From: Asparagopsis taxiformis
Taxonomy: Eukaryota; Rhodophyta; Florideophyceae; Bonnemaisoniales; Bonnemaisoniaceae
NCBI GenBank assembly: GCA_030407315.1
Contig: JALQPE010000192.1
Coordinates: 62,001 to 126,000, forward strand
Direction: 5' to 3'
Length of the DNA stretch: 64,000 nt
Position numbers and translations under genes: made by a program. Position 1 is the stretch's first letter; every line of letters begins with the position of its first letter. Positions 44,390-55,489 of this stretch are shown here, piece after piece. The notes under the pieces were generated by a model. The model saw only the letters and a list, made by a program, of their open reading frames with translations. It was not told the origin of the DNA and ran no database searches.

Positions 44390-44760
44390 AAAAAATGTAG
44401 TAAATTTACTGCCTGAGGCAGTAAAAATCACTGCCTGAGCAATGTAGTGCCTGAGGCAGTAAAATTACTATTTTAATTTTTTCAGTTCTAGTGCCGTAGG
44501 CAGTAAAATACAAAATTTCCTGGCAGTACGCTATGTAGCAGAATGCAGTGCTGTAGGATAGCAAATTCTAGTAATTTTTGCTGGTACCACTGGGCAGTAG
44601 TGCAATGCAGTGATTTTTGATGATTTTTGCAATGGAATGTACTGCCATACAGTACTGCCCTGGCAAATAACCTGGCATTAGAATCAGGCAGTAAAATATA
44701 CTGGCTCCGGCAGTGAATTGTACTGCCTGCAAGTACTGCCTTGATAGTAAATGGTGATTG
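44390..44760. repeat. Left subterminal repeats of transposon 2
   Basis: Many copies of GCCTGAGGCAGTAAAA and its complement, complete or partial, lie within the first 400 bp. The matching set is at 55490-56215. Confidence 0.85.
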
Positions 44761-45072
44761 GTATTTTCTGAGATTCAATATTGCAATAGTTGTCCAGGAT
44801 AGGGTCGTTGTGCAATGTGTTCGCATGTGAGTTCAAGTAGAGAAGAGAGGAAACTATTCTGAAGCTACTAGTAGTGAGAAGTGTAGAGGATGCATGGTCA
44901 CATGGAAATGACCGTTACAAAAAAGGTAGGAGAAAATCGGTCGTTTTCCGAGGATATGAGTAGAGTAGTTGGCATTATTTGTTACTATTGTTAGCAATTA
45001 GCATTCTCGTTGTACGGAAAGCGTTGAGAGGGACACACTGTGATTGGAACGAGAGGCGAAGTTTGACAGAAG

Positions 45073-46596
45073 ATGGAATCTCAGCGTCGTGAGGAAAATC
45101 CAAATGACTGCCTAGCAGGGATTATTCGAGAGGGATTCAGGACAGTGACTGGGGAAGTTCGTCGTATTGGGGAGAGGATGGATGAGATCGACGATGATCG
45201 AACGTCCCAACGCCAGCAAATCGAAAAGCTGATGAGTCGCGTCGAGTTTATAGTAACGGAACTGCAGGGTGTGAAAGACATCTGTGATGGTTTATTACAG
45301 CAGAGTCAGGGCACTTCGAAGAAGGGGATGACCGACAAGGACAGGGACCGGTTGCGCATCTCGCAGTCAGCAGAACTATCGTTTTCTTACAATTTTCTGT
45401 GTGCAGTATTTGGAACTGTTGTACCTTTGCTGGTCGACAAGATTGGTGCTGGAGCGACAATTTACACCAACCAAGGAATCTACGACCTCCGTGGGTGCAG
45501 GCTGCTCTCTGCAATGATGTTTGCAAAGCAGAGCAATGACAAGAGAGATGTGTTCCAATCCAACACCGGGAAGAACAACATCGAGCTTCGTTTCCAAGTG
45601 GTAATGTCTCTCCTGCGGAACATTCAGAAGGAAAAGTCGGGTACAGGCCGTACAGTGGAAGGCTCGAGCTCTGGACGCGATTCGAATGCGTTCAACGTCT
45701 GGAAGGAGAACAAGTACATTCCGGACAAAATAATCGAAGAAGTTGTTTATGGTGCCACTGGCGATGGCCGAAACCAGCCTGCAGGAAGCATTGACGGAGG
45801 AGCTAGGAAGCGGAGGAAAACAGATGCAGATGGTGGACAATTGAGCAAGCGCGAAATATCTTTGGCTGTTACGAAAGTTGCGCTGACAAAGGTGCTCGGT
45901 TTCCTGAACAAGTCTAGAGAGCAGGTGCGCCATCGATTCCTTGTCGAACTGGGGTTCGCTCTAGTGTTGGAAAATGACGCATCTATCACTTTCGAGTTTC
46001 CAACTCACGATATCATTCCAGATATGGACATTATCCCCGATACCCGTGTGACCAACGGAAATCTAAGGCCTGAGGAACGGAAAGTTGTGGATGACAAGAA
46101 TTCCGAGATCATGGTACAATTCATCACTGAGCGGAAAGAAATGGTTGTCATCATTCAGTACGAAGTCGAGATATCGGGATGTATGCCCAAAAGGATGATT
46201 CGAAGGAGAATCAATATCCTGGAGGTAGCCCTGAACACTGCAATTGCTTTCCTTCAATGCACGAGTAGAACGGTTTTCCTGCGACGTTCCTGCAATTCAC
46301 TCAGATTTGTCTATGCAATCGCTTCTGGGATTCTAGGAATTTTCAAGGTGCAATCAGGTCAGACCTTCGAAGAAAGTGTACAAGACGAGCTCAAACAATT
46401 AGGAAAGGCGATGTTGCCGAGTGACCGAATCTGTAAGAGGCATCTCTGTGAAGATGTACTGACAATTACTAACGAAAAATTCGATGAACAACACTTGGAA
46501 CAGCGTAGTACCGCGTTTGAGGAGGATAGCGGACATGGAAATGAAGAAGATGGGAGTGAAAGCTACGTTGAGGTTTTCCTTGATGAGGAAGATTGA
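45073..46596 (+). CDS. Intact 507-codon ORF of unknown function in transposon 2
   Basis: The ATG at 45073 opens an uninterrupted frame to TGA 46594-46596, about 700 bp from the left end of the transposon. Residues about 20-80 look like a coiled coil (EVRRIGERMDEIDDDR onward). A hydrophobic segment, LCAVFGTVVPLLVDKIGAG, is near 109-127. A basic RKRRKT cluster at 245-250 could be a nuclear localisation signal. The second half is an alpha/beta-like region with MVVIIQYEVEISG, and the tail is very acidic. I recognise no domain, DDE triad or zinc finger. In CACTA elements a second protein, beside transposase, binds the subterminal repeats; this ORF is a candidate by position only. A captured host gene is equally possible. 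Confidence 0.65.
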   Translation: MESQRREENPNDCLAGIIREGFRTVTGEVRRIGERMDEIDDDRTSQRQQIEKLMSRVEFIVTELQGVKDICDGLLQQSQGTSKKGMTDKDRDRLRISQSAELSFSYNFLCAVFGTVVPLLVDKIGAGATIYTNQGIYDLRGCRLLSAMMFAKQSNDKRDVFQSNTGKNNIELRFQVVMSLLRNIQKEKSGTGRTVEGSSSGRDSNAFNVWKENKYIPDKIIEEVVYGATGDGRNQPAGSIDGGARKRRKTDADGGQLSKREISLAVTKVALTKVLGFLNKSREQVRHRFLVELGFALVLENDASITFEFPTHDIIPDMDIIPDTRVTNGNLRPEERKVVDDKNSEIMVQFITERKEMVVIIQYEVEISGCMPKRMIRRRINILEVALNTAIAFLQCTSRTVFLRRSCNSLRFVYAIASGILGIFKVQSGQTFEESVQDELKQLGKAMLPSDRICKRHLCEDVLTITNEKFDEQHLEQRSTAFEEDSGHGNEEDGSESYVEVFLDEED

Positions 46597-48380
46597 TAAT
46601 GGAAGCGTAGAAGTAAAGTTTCACATCATTTGAAGTAAAGCTATTACTACGAGAGAGACTTGGGAGAAATAAAAACCTTTAGATATGAAACTGTCTAGGA
46701 TATGAGTGGAAAAGGTGCACCCTAGCATGCTACGTACTACCTGGTGTACTGGAAACAATAGATATCATTCCAATTTTCCAACTCACTCTGCGACTAGAAA
46801 GCGTCATGTCTACAACGGTTAAGAGTTTTATCCTGTCATTGAGCACGCCTCTAGTGGCTTCGGGGCCTGTGCAGTCCCATCCAATGCCGTAGCTCCACCT
46901 GGCAGAGTAGTGCGGAAAATAATACCGGGTATTATTTCGAGGGATATTTTGCCAAGTGGCGGGCAATCATTGGTACCGACTACAGGCGATCCCTGGACGA
47001 AACCTAAGAATAATACCCGGTATTATTTTCAGGGATATTTTGCCAAGTGGAGGGCAATCATTGTTACAGAATGCAGACAGTCCCTGGACGAAGAAACAGG
47101 CAAGAAAGATATGGAGCATGTATCGATCGATACCATCGACGTAGTCGAGGTTGACTAATTCTGAACAGTCGTGTAGAATCATTTAGAAAAGATAGAACAA
47201 CGTACGTTGAGTAAAACGTTTTACTCAGAGGCGACATCGTGTACGGTAGGATGGGGTACGTCTACAGGAGAACTACTCTGTCCAACAATAACATCATGCC
47301 CAATTCTGTCTAGCTCGCTGCAGATGGTGTGTCCGCTGAAGATGCAGGCTGGGAGGTTCAAGTATGCGGTTCCCAAAAAATGTTCCTAGGAACTCGCTCG
47401 AAAGTTCTATATGAAAGAGGGCCCTGAACAGGTTTCCATGTCAATGTGAACGAGTCCGAATAGTTGAAATTGTTTTTGTCCGGCAGCTCAAAGTTCTCCA
47501 TCATTGTGCTACTTTGAAGTACGCGAGCGTCCAGGAGTAAGAATATCTATAATTGACATAGTCTTACTCTTCAGATTCTCGAATCAGAACGATGTTGTTA
47601 CTCATTTCTCCAGATTACCTGTATACAGAGGACCCCACGAGAACAGCCTTTGCAGATGAAACTGACTCTTAGTGAGCACCGTCTGGTAGAGTCCCCAAAA
47701 TTATTATGACAGAGGACCCAGAATCTTGTCGTGTTTTCTTCAACTTGGAAATAGTATATTTAGTGAATGTAGACATGGGAGGGGCTTCAGTAATGCATAG
47801 GTCGTAGTATTTTCCAAAGCGGATTGATAGCTCTTTCCTCTCCCGATTGAAAGTATATTAAGAGGATTTTGAGGTCATTAGGGGCACGCAATGGTCCATT
47901 ACATATCGATCCATTCAGGATCGAAAGATATGTTGAGATTCGCGAAATCGACTACAGGCTCGTAGACGTCATTAACGGGAGTATTCTAGCCTACAGCTAT
48001 TCCGAAATCAACCCTAATACGGGTTGGATCATTGAGGGAGAGATAGAGATAATATTATGTCATATTCATATTCATATGAATAGTTAACACCCTCCCAGAA
48101 CTGTAATCATACTCATAGTAGATGATGGGCTTCCGGAGGACTATACAGTTCCTATGATTTAGTTGGAGTTCGGCATGTTTCCAACTACAAATGCATCTTT
48201 CCTTCTGGATACTGTCAAAGTTTCAATCCCAAATGAAATAGTATCCAAGCAGGAAAACATGACTCTCTCTTCGAACCTTCATCTTACATGAAGATGAACA
48301 GGATACTACAACCAATGACCGTCATGCACCCAAGCTGGATAGTTTCGACTTTTCTCGAATACTAGACTGCACTTAAATTG
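46597..48380. other. Interior of transposon 2 without a recognised gene
   Basis: Only short ORFs occur (such as 47869-48087). The part at 46916-47110 holds two copies of a roughly 90-bp unit with the AATAATACCGGGTATTATT palindrome and GGGATATTTTGCCAAGTGG. Confidence 0.5.
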
Positions 48381-48389
48381 ACCTCGAAC

Positions 48390-48990
48390 TCGGCCATTGG
48401 CCAGAGACGGCCAGCCGACCGGGAGCCAATGACACTGCTGCACCTGGCTTTTGGTATGCCAAAATAATACCCGGTATTATTTTGGGTATGCAAAATCCAG
48501 GTGCAGTACTGTCATTGGCCAGAGGCGGCCAGCGGACCGGGAGCCAATGACACTGCTGCACCTGGCTTTTGGTATGCCAAAATAATACCCGGTATTATTT
48601 TGGGTATGCAAAGTCCAGGTGCAGTACTGTCATTGGCCAGAGGCGGCCAGCGGACCGGGAGCCAATGACACTGCTGCACCTGGCTTTTGGTATGCCAAAA
48701 TAATACCCGGTATTATTTTGGGTGTTCAAAGTCCAGGTGCAGCATTGCCATTGGCAAGAGTTTGTCTGCTGACCGGGAGCCAATGGCAGTGCTGCACCTG
48801 GCTTTTGCCATTGCAAAACTATACCCGGTATTATTTTGGGTGTACCAGGTCCAGGTGCAGCAGTGCCATTGGCTGAAGGTGGCCAGCAGTCAGCCAACCA
48901 ATAGCAGTGCTGCACCTAGCTTTTGCTATGGCAAAACTATACCCGGTATTATTTTGGGTGTACCAGGTCCAGGTGCAGCACTGCCATTGG
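48390..48990. repeat. Tandem repeat of about 118 bp, five units
   Basis: Each unit holds GCCAATGACACTGCTGCACC, then a palindrome AATAATACCCGGTATTATT (ACTATACCCGGTATTATT in the last two) and GTCCAGGTGCAG. Units become more diverged to the right. The central part is itself an inverted repeat, with CCAGGTGCAG arms on both sides of the palindrome. Confidence 0.92.
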
Positions 48991-49720
48991 CCGAACGAGG
49001 AACGCCAACACTTAGCGATTGAGGGTGCATAGATCGTTAAGATGGAAAGGATGAGGTTTGATGTTTGTCAAGTGGCTTTAGGGTGGGTCTACCAATCTTT
49101 GTATTGCGACGGTGTGCCAGGACGTTGCAGTACATATCGCTTCGTGCGAGCCTTTCTTTTCACAGGAGATGAATGGCGGCCTTGGTGAGGAGACATATGA
49201 CGTCACAATTGAGGCACGGCAAGGCGTTGCATTGGTTGAGGCGGTTTCTAAACGGAAGGGTGTGAGTGGTTTTGGAACATTGCTAATGGAATTTTGTTTG
49301 CTGAAGGCAATTGTGCGAATAGGTGTTGTACTATGATACTTGTTTATTGGACTGTATACAGATAAACGTGTAGATTGTACGTCGAAGCTAATTCAGTTTC
49401 CTCATACGCATTTTCTCGTCCTGAAGGACGAGAAAAGGCGAGATCAAAGCGTCTATGTCTTCCTCTTCTTGTGATCTGGGTGAAGGAACCATCCGAGTAC
49501 AGCCAGCCTTCATTGTGCCCGCAAACACTGTCATCCCGTCACCTATTGTCCCTGCTTACCGCAGCTACTTGGCTTGCCACTTTCCTCTCGAGGCAACCCT
49601 TTCGACACATCACCGTTGCCTGTGCAGACATTCATCCTCTTCGCTTTCACATATTGTTATCATGCTCACCTGGAGCTGGCTTGGCAAATGTCGCTCCTTC
49701 GTAGCTTCTTTGCCGTAGGA
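48991..49720. other. Interior of transposon 2 before the glycosyltransferase remnant
   Basis: ORFs are short. One at 49455-49718 (plus) begins with a polar segment and may be a decayed upstream exon of the next gene. A perfect hairpin with 12-bp arms, TTTTCTCGTCCT and its complement, lies near 49411-49436. Confidence 0.4.
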
Positions 49721-49721
49721 G

Positions 49722-51554
49722 TCGTGCGCAACTGTTCTGCTACCCCTCCCGCCCCATCAACGAAAGCTTGATACTCCCAATCCTTACTCGCGATTATCTC
49801 GCAGATTTATTGCCTTTATCAAGCGCGAATTCAGCACTGCCGTCACTCACGCCGCCGCTGTCATCACTGTCGTTCTAGTTCTTGTGTTCTTGCTTGGTGC
49901 CCAATCTTCTCTTCACCCTACAATCCTCCCTGATTTGTCATTCACAACCCACCAAACTGTGCAATCCAACAACTCACTTCATCATGATCCCAATCTTTCT
50001 CCGCTCAACCTCCAGTTGCATGATATGCATGAAGTTCCATTTCGATACTTGAACGAAATTGGTATGGACCAAAAAGAACGTCTCAAACACCTGCTCTCAA
50101 CTCGAGCTTCCAACTCTTCCCTCGCGCATCCGACAAGACGTGCTGTTTTCGCTCATATTTCGCAATGTCACTTGTATTCTTGTATTCGAGCTGTCGCGAG
50201 TGCTGTCGTTTACGCTCAAACAACAGCTCGAGTGGCCGTCATTTTCGCACAGCCTATCGCTGAACACCATTTATCGGAATTTCTCATCGCCGACCACAAT
50301 ACTGAGGGCGATTTAGTGAACCATGTTATCATCATACCGGTCTCCGAAAAGTTTGAACGTTTCTCTTCGGATAATCATTCGGCCATCACCGATTGGGCTG
50401 AATTTTCTGTTGTAGACGCTGCCTTACCATCTGATGTGGTTTCTTCATCGCAAAATACCGAAAGTACATTCACAGCGGCAAACTCAATGCATTTTCCCAC
50501 TGCAAGCACCAAATTTGGTGCGAATATTGGTGCTGTCTTCTTAAGAAGACAGCACCAATATTCGCGTCATTCAAAACACAGACAAAGTAGCTTCGCTGGA
50601 CAACTTGGCTGCCATTGATGCGCATGTTTCAATGTCGTTGACCGGAGTGATTTGGTCCAGGTATGTTCCTCGTATGATGCAGGAGCAAATCTAGTCCCAT
50701 TTTGTTGAGAGGGCACCACCTTCAAAAAGGCATATCATTGCAAAGGCTTCTGTGATAGGGCGCCACCCAGAAACGCAGAAGGTGGAAGTTACAGATAGCG
50801 TCCTCTATTCTGATTTCCACACCCCCAAAATGTTACTTCGCGGTATGTCGCCAATCGCAAGAAAGCTGTTGCTACTCAAGTTGATCAGAAAGCGGAAGAC
50901 CGGAATACGTAATCCCAAAATTGTTTTCATTCACGCTCAGTACGGACTCGGCAACCGATTGCGTGCTCTGGGATCTGCGATGGCGTTTGCTAGGCGAACA
51001 GATCGAGTTTTGGTTCTGATCTGGGTGCCAGATCAGCATTTGAACTGCAAGTTTACAGAGTTGTTTGTAAGTAATGATGAATTTGTGGTGAGTAACAGCT
51101 TCGAGCCTGGTGAGGGATGGCCGTTTGAAAGCAATCTACGTAATGATGCACAAATGGCACAAGTGAAATGGTACAACTATATGAGAGTAAATGGAAAGAA
51201 GGTACATACGTCGGATGATGTTGTTGAGGATGACATAGCACATCACATCTACTTATCCACGTGTTACGTCGTACAGTCACCTGTGACGCCATTCATACTG
51301 CGAACGCAGAGTACATTAAGAGTATGACGATGGCTCGATCCTGAGTCTCATCGCGTTTTGCGCATTTTAACCGACAATCTGACGCGGGAGGGCGTTTCAA
51401 TAGATACAAAGTACAGAAATATAATCCTTTGATATCTACACGGTTCACAAGGGAGCATCCCAAAAATGAGTCGCTGTACATCACTCCCCTTCCTCAGATG
51501 TGTCCAGACCTTCCATCTTCGGATCCCGAAGAGGCGCCACATAATACTATGTAA
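49722..51554 (+). pseudogene. Broken membrane-anchored glycosyltransferase-like gene in transposon 2
   Basis: An open frame from about 49722 to 50618 encodes a basic segment, a single membrane helix (AAAVITVVLVLVFLLG at about 49848-49895) and a lumenal-type region. This is the plan of a type II Golgi enzyme. A second frame (50752-51327) contains VFIHAQYGLGNRLRALGSAM and RVLVLIWVPDQH. The GLGNRLRAL...W pattern occurs in fucosyltransferase-like (NodZ/O-fucosyltransferase-type) proteins, where the loop binds the sugar nucleotide. Two more frame changes lead to a tail that ends at a TAA near 51552. A 46-bp perfect palindrome (50520-50565) interrupts the sequence between the first two parts. No Met start is clear. 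I infer a host gene fragment captured by the transposon and then decayed. Confidence 0.5.
50520..50565. repeat. Perfect 46-bp palindrome
   Basis: The 23-base arms are exact reverse complements with no spacer; the left arm starts GCGAATATTGGTGCTGTCTT. It lies in the glycosyltransferase-like remnant at the end of its first open frame. Confidence 0.97.
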
Positions 51555-51789
51555 GATCATATGATCTTCAAAACTCAACAGCGTACGCGACGTCGCGTAC
51601 GATACGTCGCACAGGCCAAAATTGTGGTTAACGGCGATCGCCGTTAACGCAGTCGACTGCGGAGCGCAGCTCGTCGGCGGTCTGGACAGCGCGTTCGAGT
51701 AGGCCTCCGCCGCACGCGTCACAGTCATGACGGCTGCATCCGCGAGCGGCAGACACGGGGTAACGGGGAAGGTCGGTTGCAGAGAGCGT

Positions 51790-52266
51790 TAGGCGGCAGC
51801 CTGAATCCGCTCAGCCAGCGCGGTACTGATACATGATCGCGAATTGGAAGCGTCCTGACTGGCATGCGGCATGCCGACGACGCGCGCAGGCATGAGCGGA
51901 GGGGCCAGTAGCGAGTCGCGCTTCTGGATTTGGCGCTGCAGCTTTGGCGAGCAATTCGGACGGCGTCGGGCTGAAGGTGGTGTAAGGCGAGACGGGAGAC
52001 ATAGCTGCACGCGGGCGGGCTCGCCTGGGCGGGAGAAGTGGAGGGTTGTTTGCAGACGTCGGCTGGGTGTCTCGCGACGACGCTTGGGCGGCGGGGAGGG
52101 CGTGCGCGGTGGCGGCGCTGCAGTGCGTTTGGATCGGGAATGGGGTGTTATTGTTACCTTGACGCAACGACGGAGCGGACAATTGTTGTCCATGGAGGAG
52201 CTCCAGAGGGAGGACTCTTTGGGCGGGGGAGTTAGTAGGTTTAGGTCGTTGGTGAGAGCGGGGCAT
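51790..52266 (-). CDS. Possible short gene or exon, Pro/Ala/Ser-rich, unknown
   Basis: This GC-rich island within AT-rich transposon 2 has overlapping frames in several phases. On the minus strand a 151-codon frame (52266-51811) starts MPRSHQRPKPTNSP and is rich in Pro, Ala and Arg. An overlapping plus-strand frame of 194 codons (51871-52455) is also open, so coding sense is uncertain. A further minus-strand frame (51728-51348) begins with TRAAEAYSNAL. No domain is recognised. The sharp change in base composition suggests a different origin from its surroundings. Confidence 0.25.
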
Positions 52267-52539
52267 GGCGGGAGGCTGGAGAGCGTGGTTGGACTGGGCG
52301 GGAATGGAGATAGGGCTGTGAGGAGGGCTAGAGGTGGGGCGGGGGTAGAGAAGGAGAGAGTTAGTGAGGCAGCTAGAGGGAGATCTGTTTCGGTGATTGC
52401 TGGATCGAGCGGCTCGCTGCAGAAGAGGTTAGTTTCGAAAAGGGAATTGAGTTGAGTGTGGAGCGATTGCGGCTCGATGGAACCTGTTAGAAGGTCTTCA
52501 TCCTACTCTGAGCGACTCCCACCAATGGCAGTGCAACAC

Positions 52540-52930
52540 CTGGACTTGGCAAACCAAAATAATACCGGGTATAGTTTCTGGGTTCCAATGTCCAGGTGCA
52601 ATGCGCTCATTGGTCGGCAGAGCTGGCTGCTGTGCGGCCAATGAGTTGACTGCACCTGGTTGGGTGAAGTGAGAATAATACCGGGTATAGTTTCTGGTTT
52701 TCAACGACCAAGTGCATTGCGCTTATTGGCCACACCACAACCATCTCATCCGACCGATGAGTGCAATGCACCTAGTTTGGCAAAGTGCGAAAAATACCGG
52801 GTATAGTTTCTGGGTTCCGATGGACAGGTGCACTGCGCTCATTGGTCTGCTAGGCTGGCTGCTGTTCCACTAATGAGTGCACTACACCTGATTTGGTGAA
52901 ATAAAAATAATAGCGAGTGTTATTTCTGGA
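52540..52930. repeat. Tandem repeat of about 118 bp, related to 48390-48990
   Basis: Three to four units share an AATACCGGGTATAGTTTCTGG block and CCAGGTGCA-type arms with a CATTGG stretch. They are diverged relatives of the units further left. Confidence 0.82.
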
Positions 52931-55480
52931 TTCCATCAACCAGCTGCATACAGCAGGTCATTTGCCGATAGCTAATCCTTTTGTTGTCAAAAAGTGCTTA
53001 GCGCATGCATGCATGTTCTCGTATTGCGCTTGCGCATAGTACCATCTCAACAGTCCCAGGCAGCACAATACTATGCGGGTAATGAGTCCAAAACCAGTTG
53101 AAACGAATAGAGCCAAAGCTGTGATCCCATCTCTGTCAGCCATATGGCTGACAGAGATGGGGTCATATGATTAGAGGTCTCAAATGAAACGACATTCATT
53201 CTGCTGATTTGCTACAAAGATATAACAATGTGATTCGTTTTATTTTCATCTCTCTTTCGCACCGTGGTGATTTTGAAACAGAACAGCCTTGCAGTAGTGT
53301 CACTGTTTGGTCAGGCCACTAAGTTTAAGGGGAGAGCACTTTCTCGCGCTACAAAAGCGTTGAGATTCATTCTCCAGGGAGTGTGAACGGTGCTATTCAT
53401 CCAAGATAGACAATGATTTTCCTCTAAATTCACAACTCTTCTCAATTGGACTCAGTACGCAGTCATCTCAAAACCGTCCCTTCTCGCATTCACAATCCTT
53501 CATTTTTGTTCGTCGAAGTTATTGCTAGTCTCCAAGGGCCTACTAGACAGACCGCCAAAGCCCACCTCGCAGCTCCCACCAATAGTGTACGGATTTTTGC
53601 CTATCACCTACAACTAACTATCACTGTTTTATATCTGTTTAACCTTCAATGACTACAACTGGACACAATCCGATGCACTTTCTCAAAGTTCAGCTTCCCC
53701 ACACGTACTCAAGACTGCCGAACATTTTTTGTAGCTTCCAGCGTTTTTCCGCCACAAGTTTCGCCGACACAACGATAGTTGAAATTGAGTTACTGTCCAG
53801 ATTGTTCAATAAATCCCTATAATTCAACCGTATTCTGCACGCAGACAGACTCTTTTTGATTCAGTATTGAAAAAAACAGTGCGATCAAATTGCTCAAATT
53901 ATGGTAGAACTGTTCAGATATAAACTGATCACGTTGAAACAATTATGCTCCATATGAACATTACTCCACTCATACGTGAAAAGGAACTTTCACAAGAACA
54001 AGACATGGTGAAATTCTGGAAGTAATCAGCGTAGAACAAAAATATGTATGCGATATATGGCCTGCCGCCTAATGGTAGGCGGTAAACTGTACAGTTTGCA
54101 ATTCAAGCATCCATACCTCTAATCTCTTCTCTTTGGATTCGAGAGAATCTTGCAAAAATTGTTGATTAATATTATCTCCTACGCAACGAGTAGGACGAAA
54201 TACGTATTTATCTAGATAGGAAACTTTAATAATTCTCGTTACTTATATTTTCTTACTGTTGCATCGTATCGAAAACATGATGGTTTCCAATTTACCCAAG
54301 GAACAGGTGACTAGTTATCCTATGATCCCATGCTGGGTTCAGCAGCAAGGTTTCATGACTTCATAGATTCTTGCTTACCCCCCATGCATATGAAATTACT
54401 ATGCTCATATCGTTTCCATAAACGTCACTAACGAAAAACTTATGATCGTGCTTCAGTATATCGCACTTTACGTCGCATTAGTTGTCTCATTACGGTGGGA
54501 AATGGTCTATTCATGAGCAGAAAGCTGTAACTCTCCATGGAATGGTCTGATACTACATTCTAAAGCATTTATTAGCTGAATCTTCTTCGGTATACGCCTG
54601 GGAATCATCACCAAGAATTTTAGGTTGGTTTTAAAGGGCCTGATTTCAATTACTGTTAATTTCCCGCGTCCAGAAAATTTGACAGATCATCCGCTGCCAA
54701 ATCATCTGCCAAATCATCTGCCACATCATCGTCTGCCGAATCATCTGCCTTCTGGTTACGACGAGGCCATTATGGGTGGATGACCTGCCTATTTAAGGCT
54801 GTTTATGCGTGATGTATAGGACGATTTCATCATCCGAGTATCATGAACAAGACAGGTAAGTCAGGTACGTTGTCGTAGATGTATCTTTGCCCTCTCTTAT
54901 TTATTTCCACATGTTTTCCATGAAAGATAGTGCTCTAACCATGAATATCGTTCTGCAAAGATCCTATTCTAGTCTATTGATTCGAAATGCTTCTGGTATA
55001 GGAATCGGTTAACCACACTGCAATCTTGTTCTCATCCTTCACAATAATTTTCTTTATCTGATTGCTAACCTGTTGCAAATCATCTATGGTGGTGTTTATT
55101 TCTTTTCTGTCTGAACATGAACTGTCATTTTCAAGCAGCAAGGAACTCGAGTTGCATGCAATTAGTCCTAGTTGTAGAGATGGTAAGATTATGGATACGA
55201 TAGTTCAATTTGATGAGTAGTCTAGTCTAATGATAGAACTGAAACAGTCTTTCAGGCATCGTTATCCTTGCTACATAAAACATTTGACGTCCTTTTAGAT
55301 CACACTTGGTTATCCCTATATATTTCTATGAAGACCACCGAGAGAGATACTCCATTCTGCCCGACATTTCGTAGCTGTATGCCTGAACATGCGGCTGGAA
55401 TTGCATTTACACCTGGTTTTATCGTCCTGAACATCAATTGGAGCCACTAGAAAGTATTACCCTAGGCATCAGATTTTACT
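52931..55480. other. AT-rich interior of transposon 2 without a recognised gene
   Basis: No ORF longer than about 70 codons stands out and none has a motif. A repeated phrase TCATCTGCCAAATCATCTGC lies near 54690-54750. A 36-bp palindrome is at 53126-53161. Confidence 0.5.
53126..53161. repeat. Perfect 36-bp palindrome
   Basis: Two 18-base arms meet at CATATG; the left arm starts CCCATCTCTGTCAGCC. Three more bases pair beyond one mismatch. Confidence 0.93.
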
Positions 55481-55489
55481 ACTTTACTG

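Noticed and set aside
51871..52455. Plus-strand 194-codon Arg/Gly-rich frame as a gene
   Set aside because: It overlaps an equally open minus-strand frame and has the composition expected from GC skew. I list only a low-confidence minus-strand entry.
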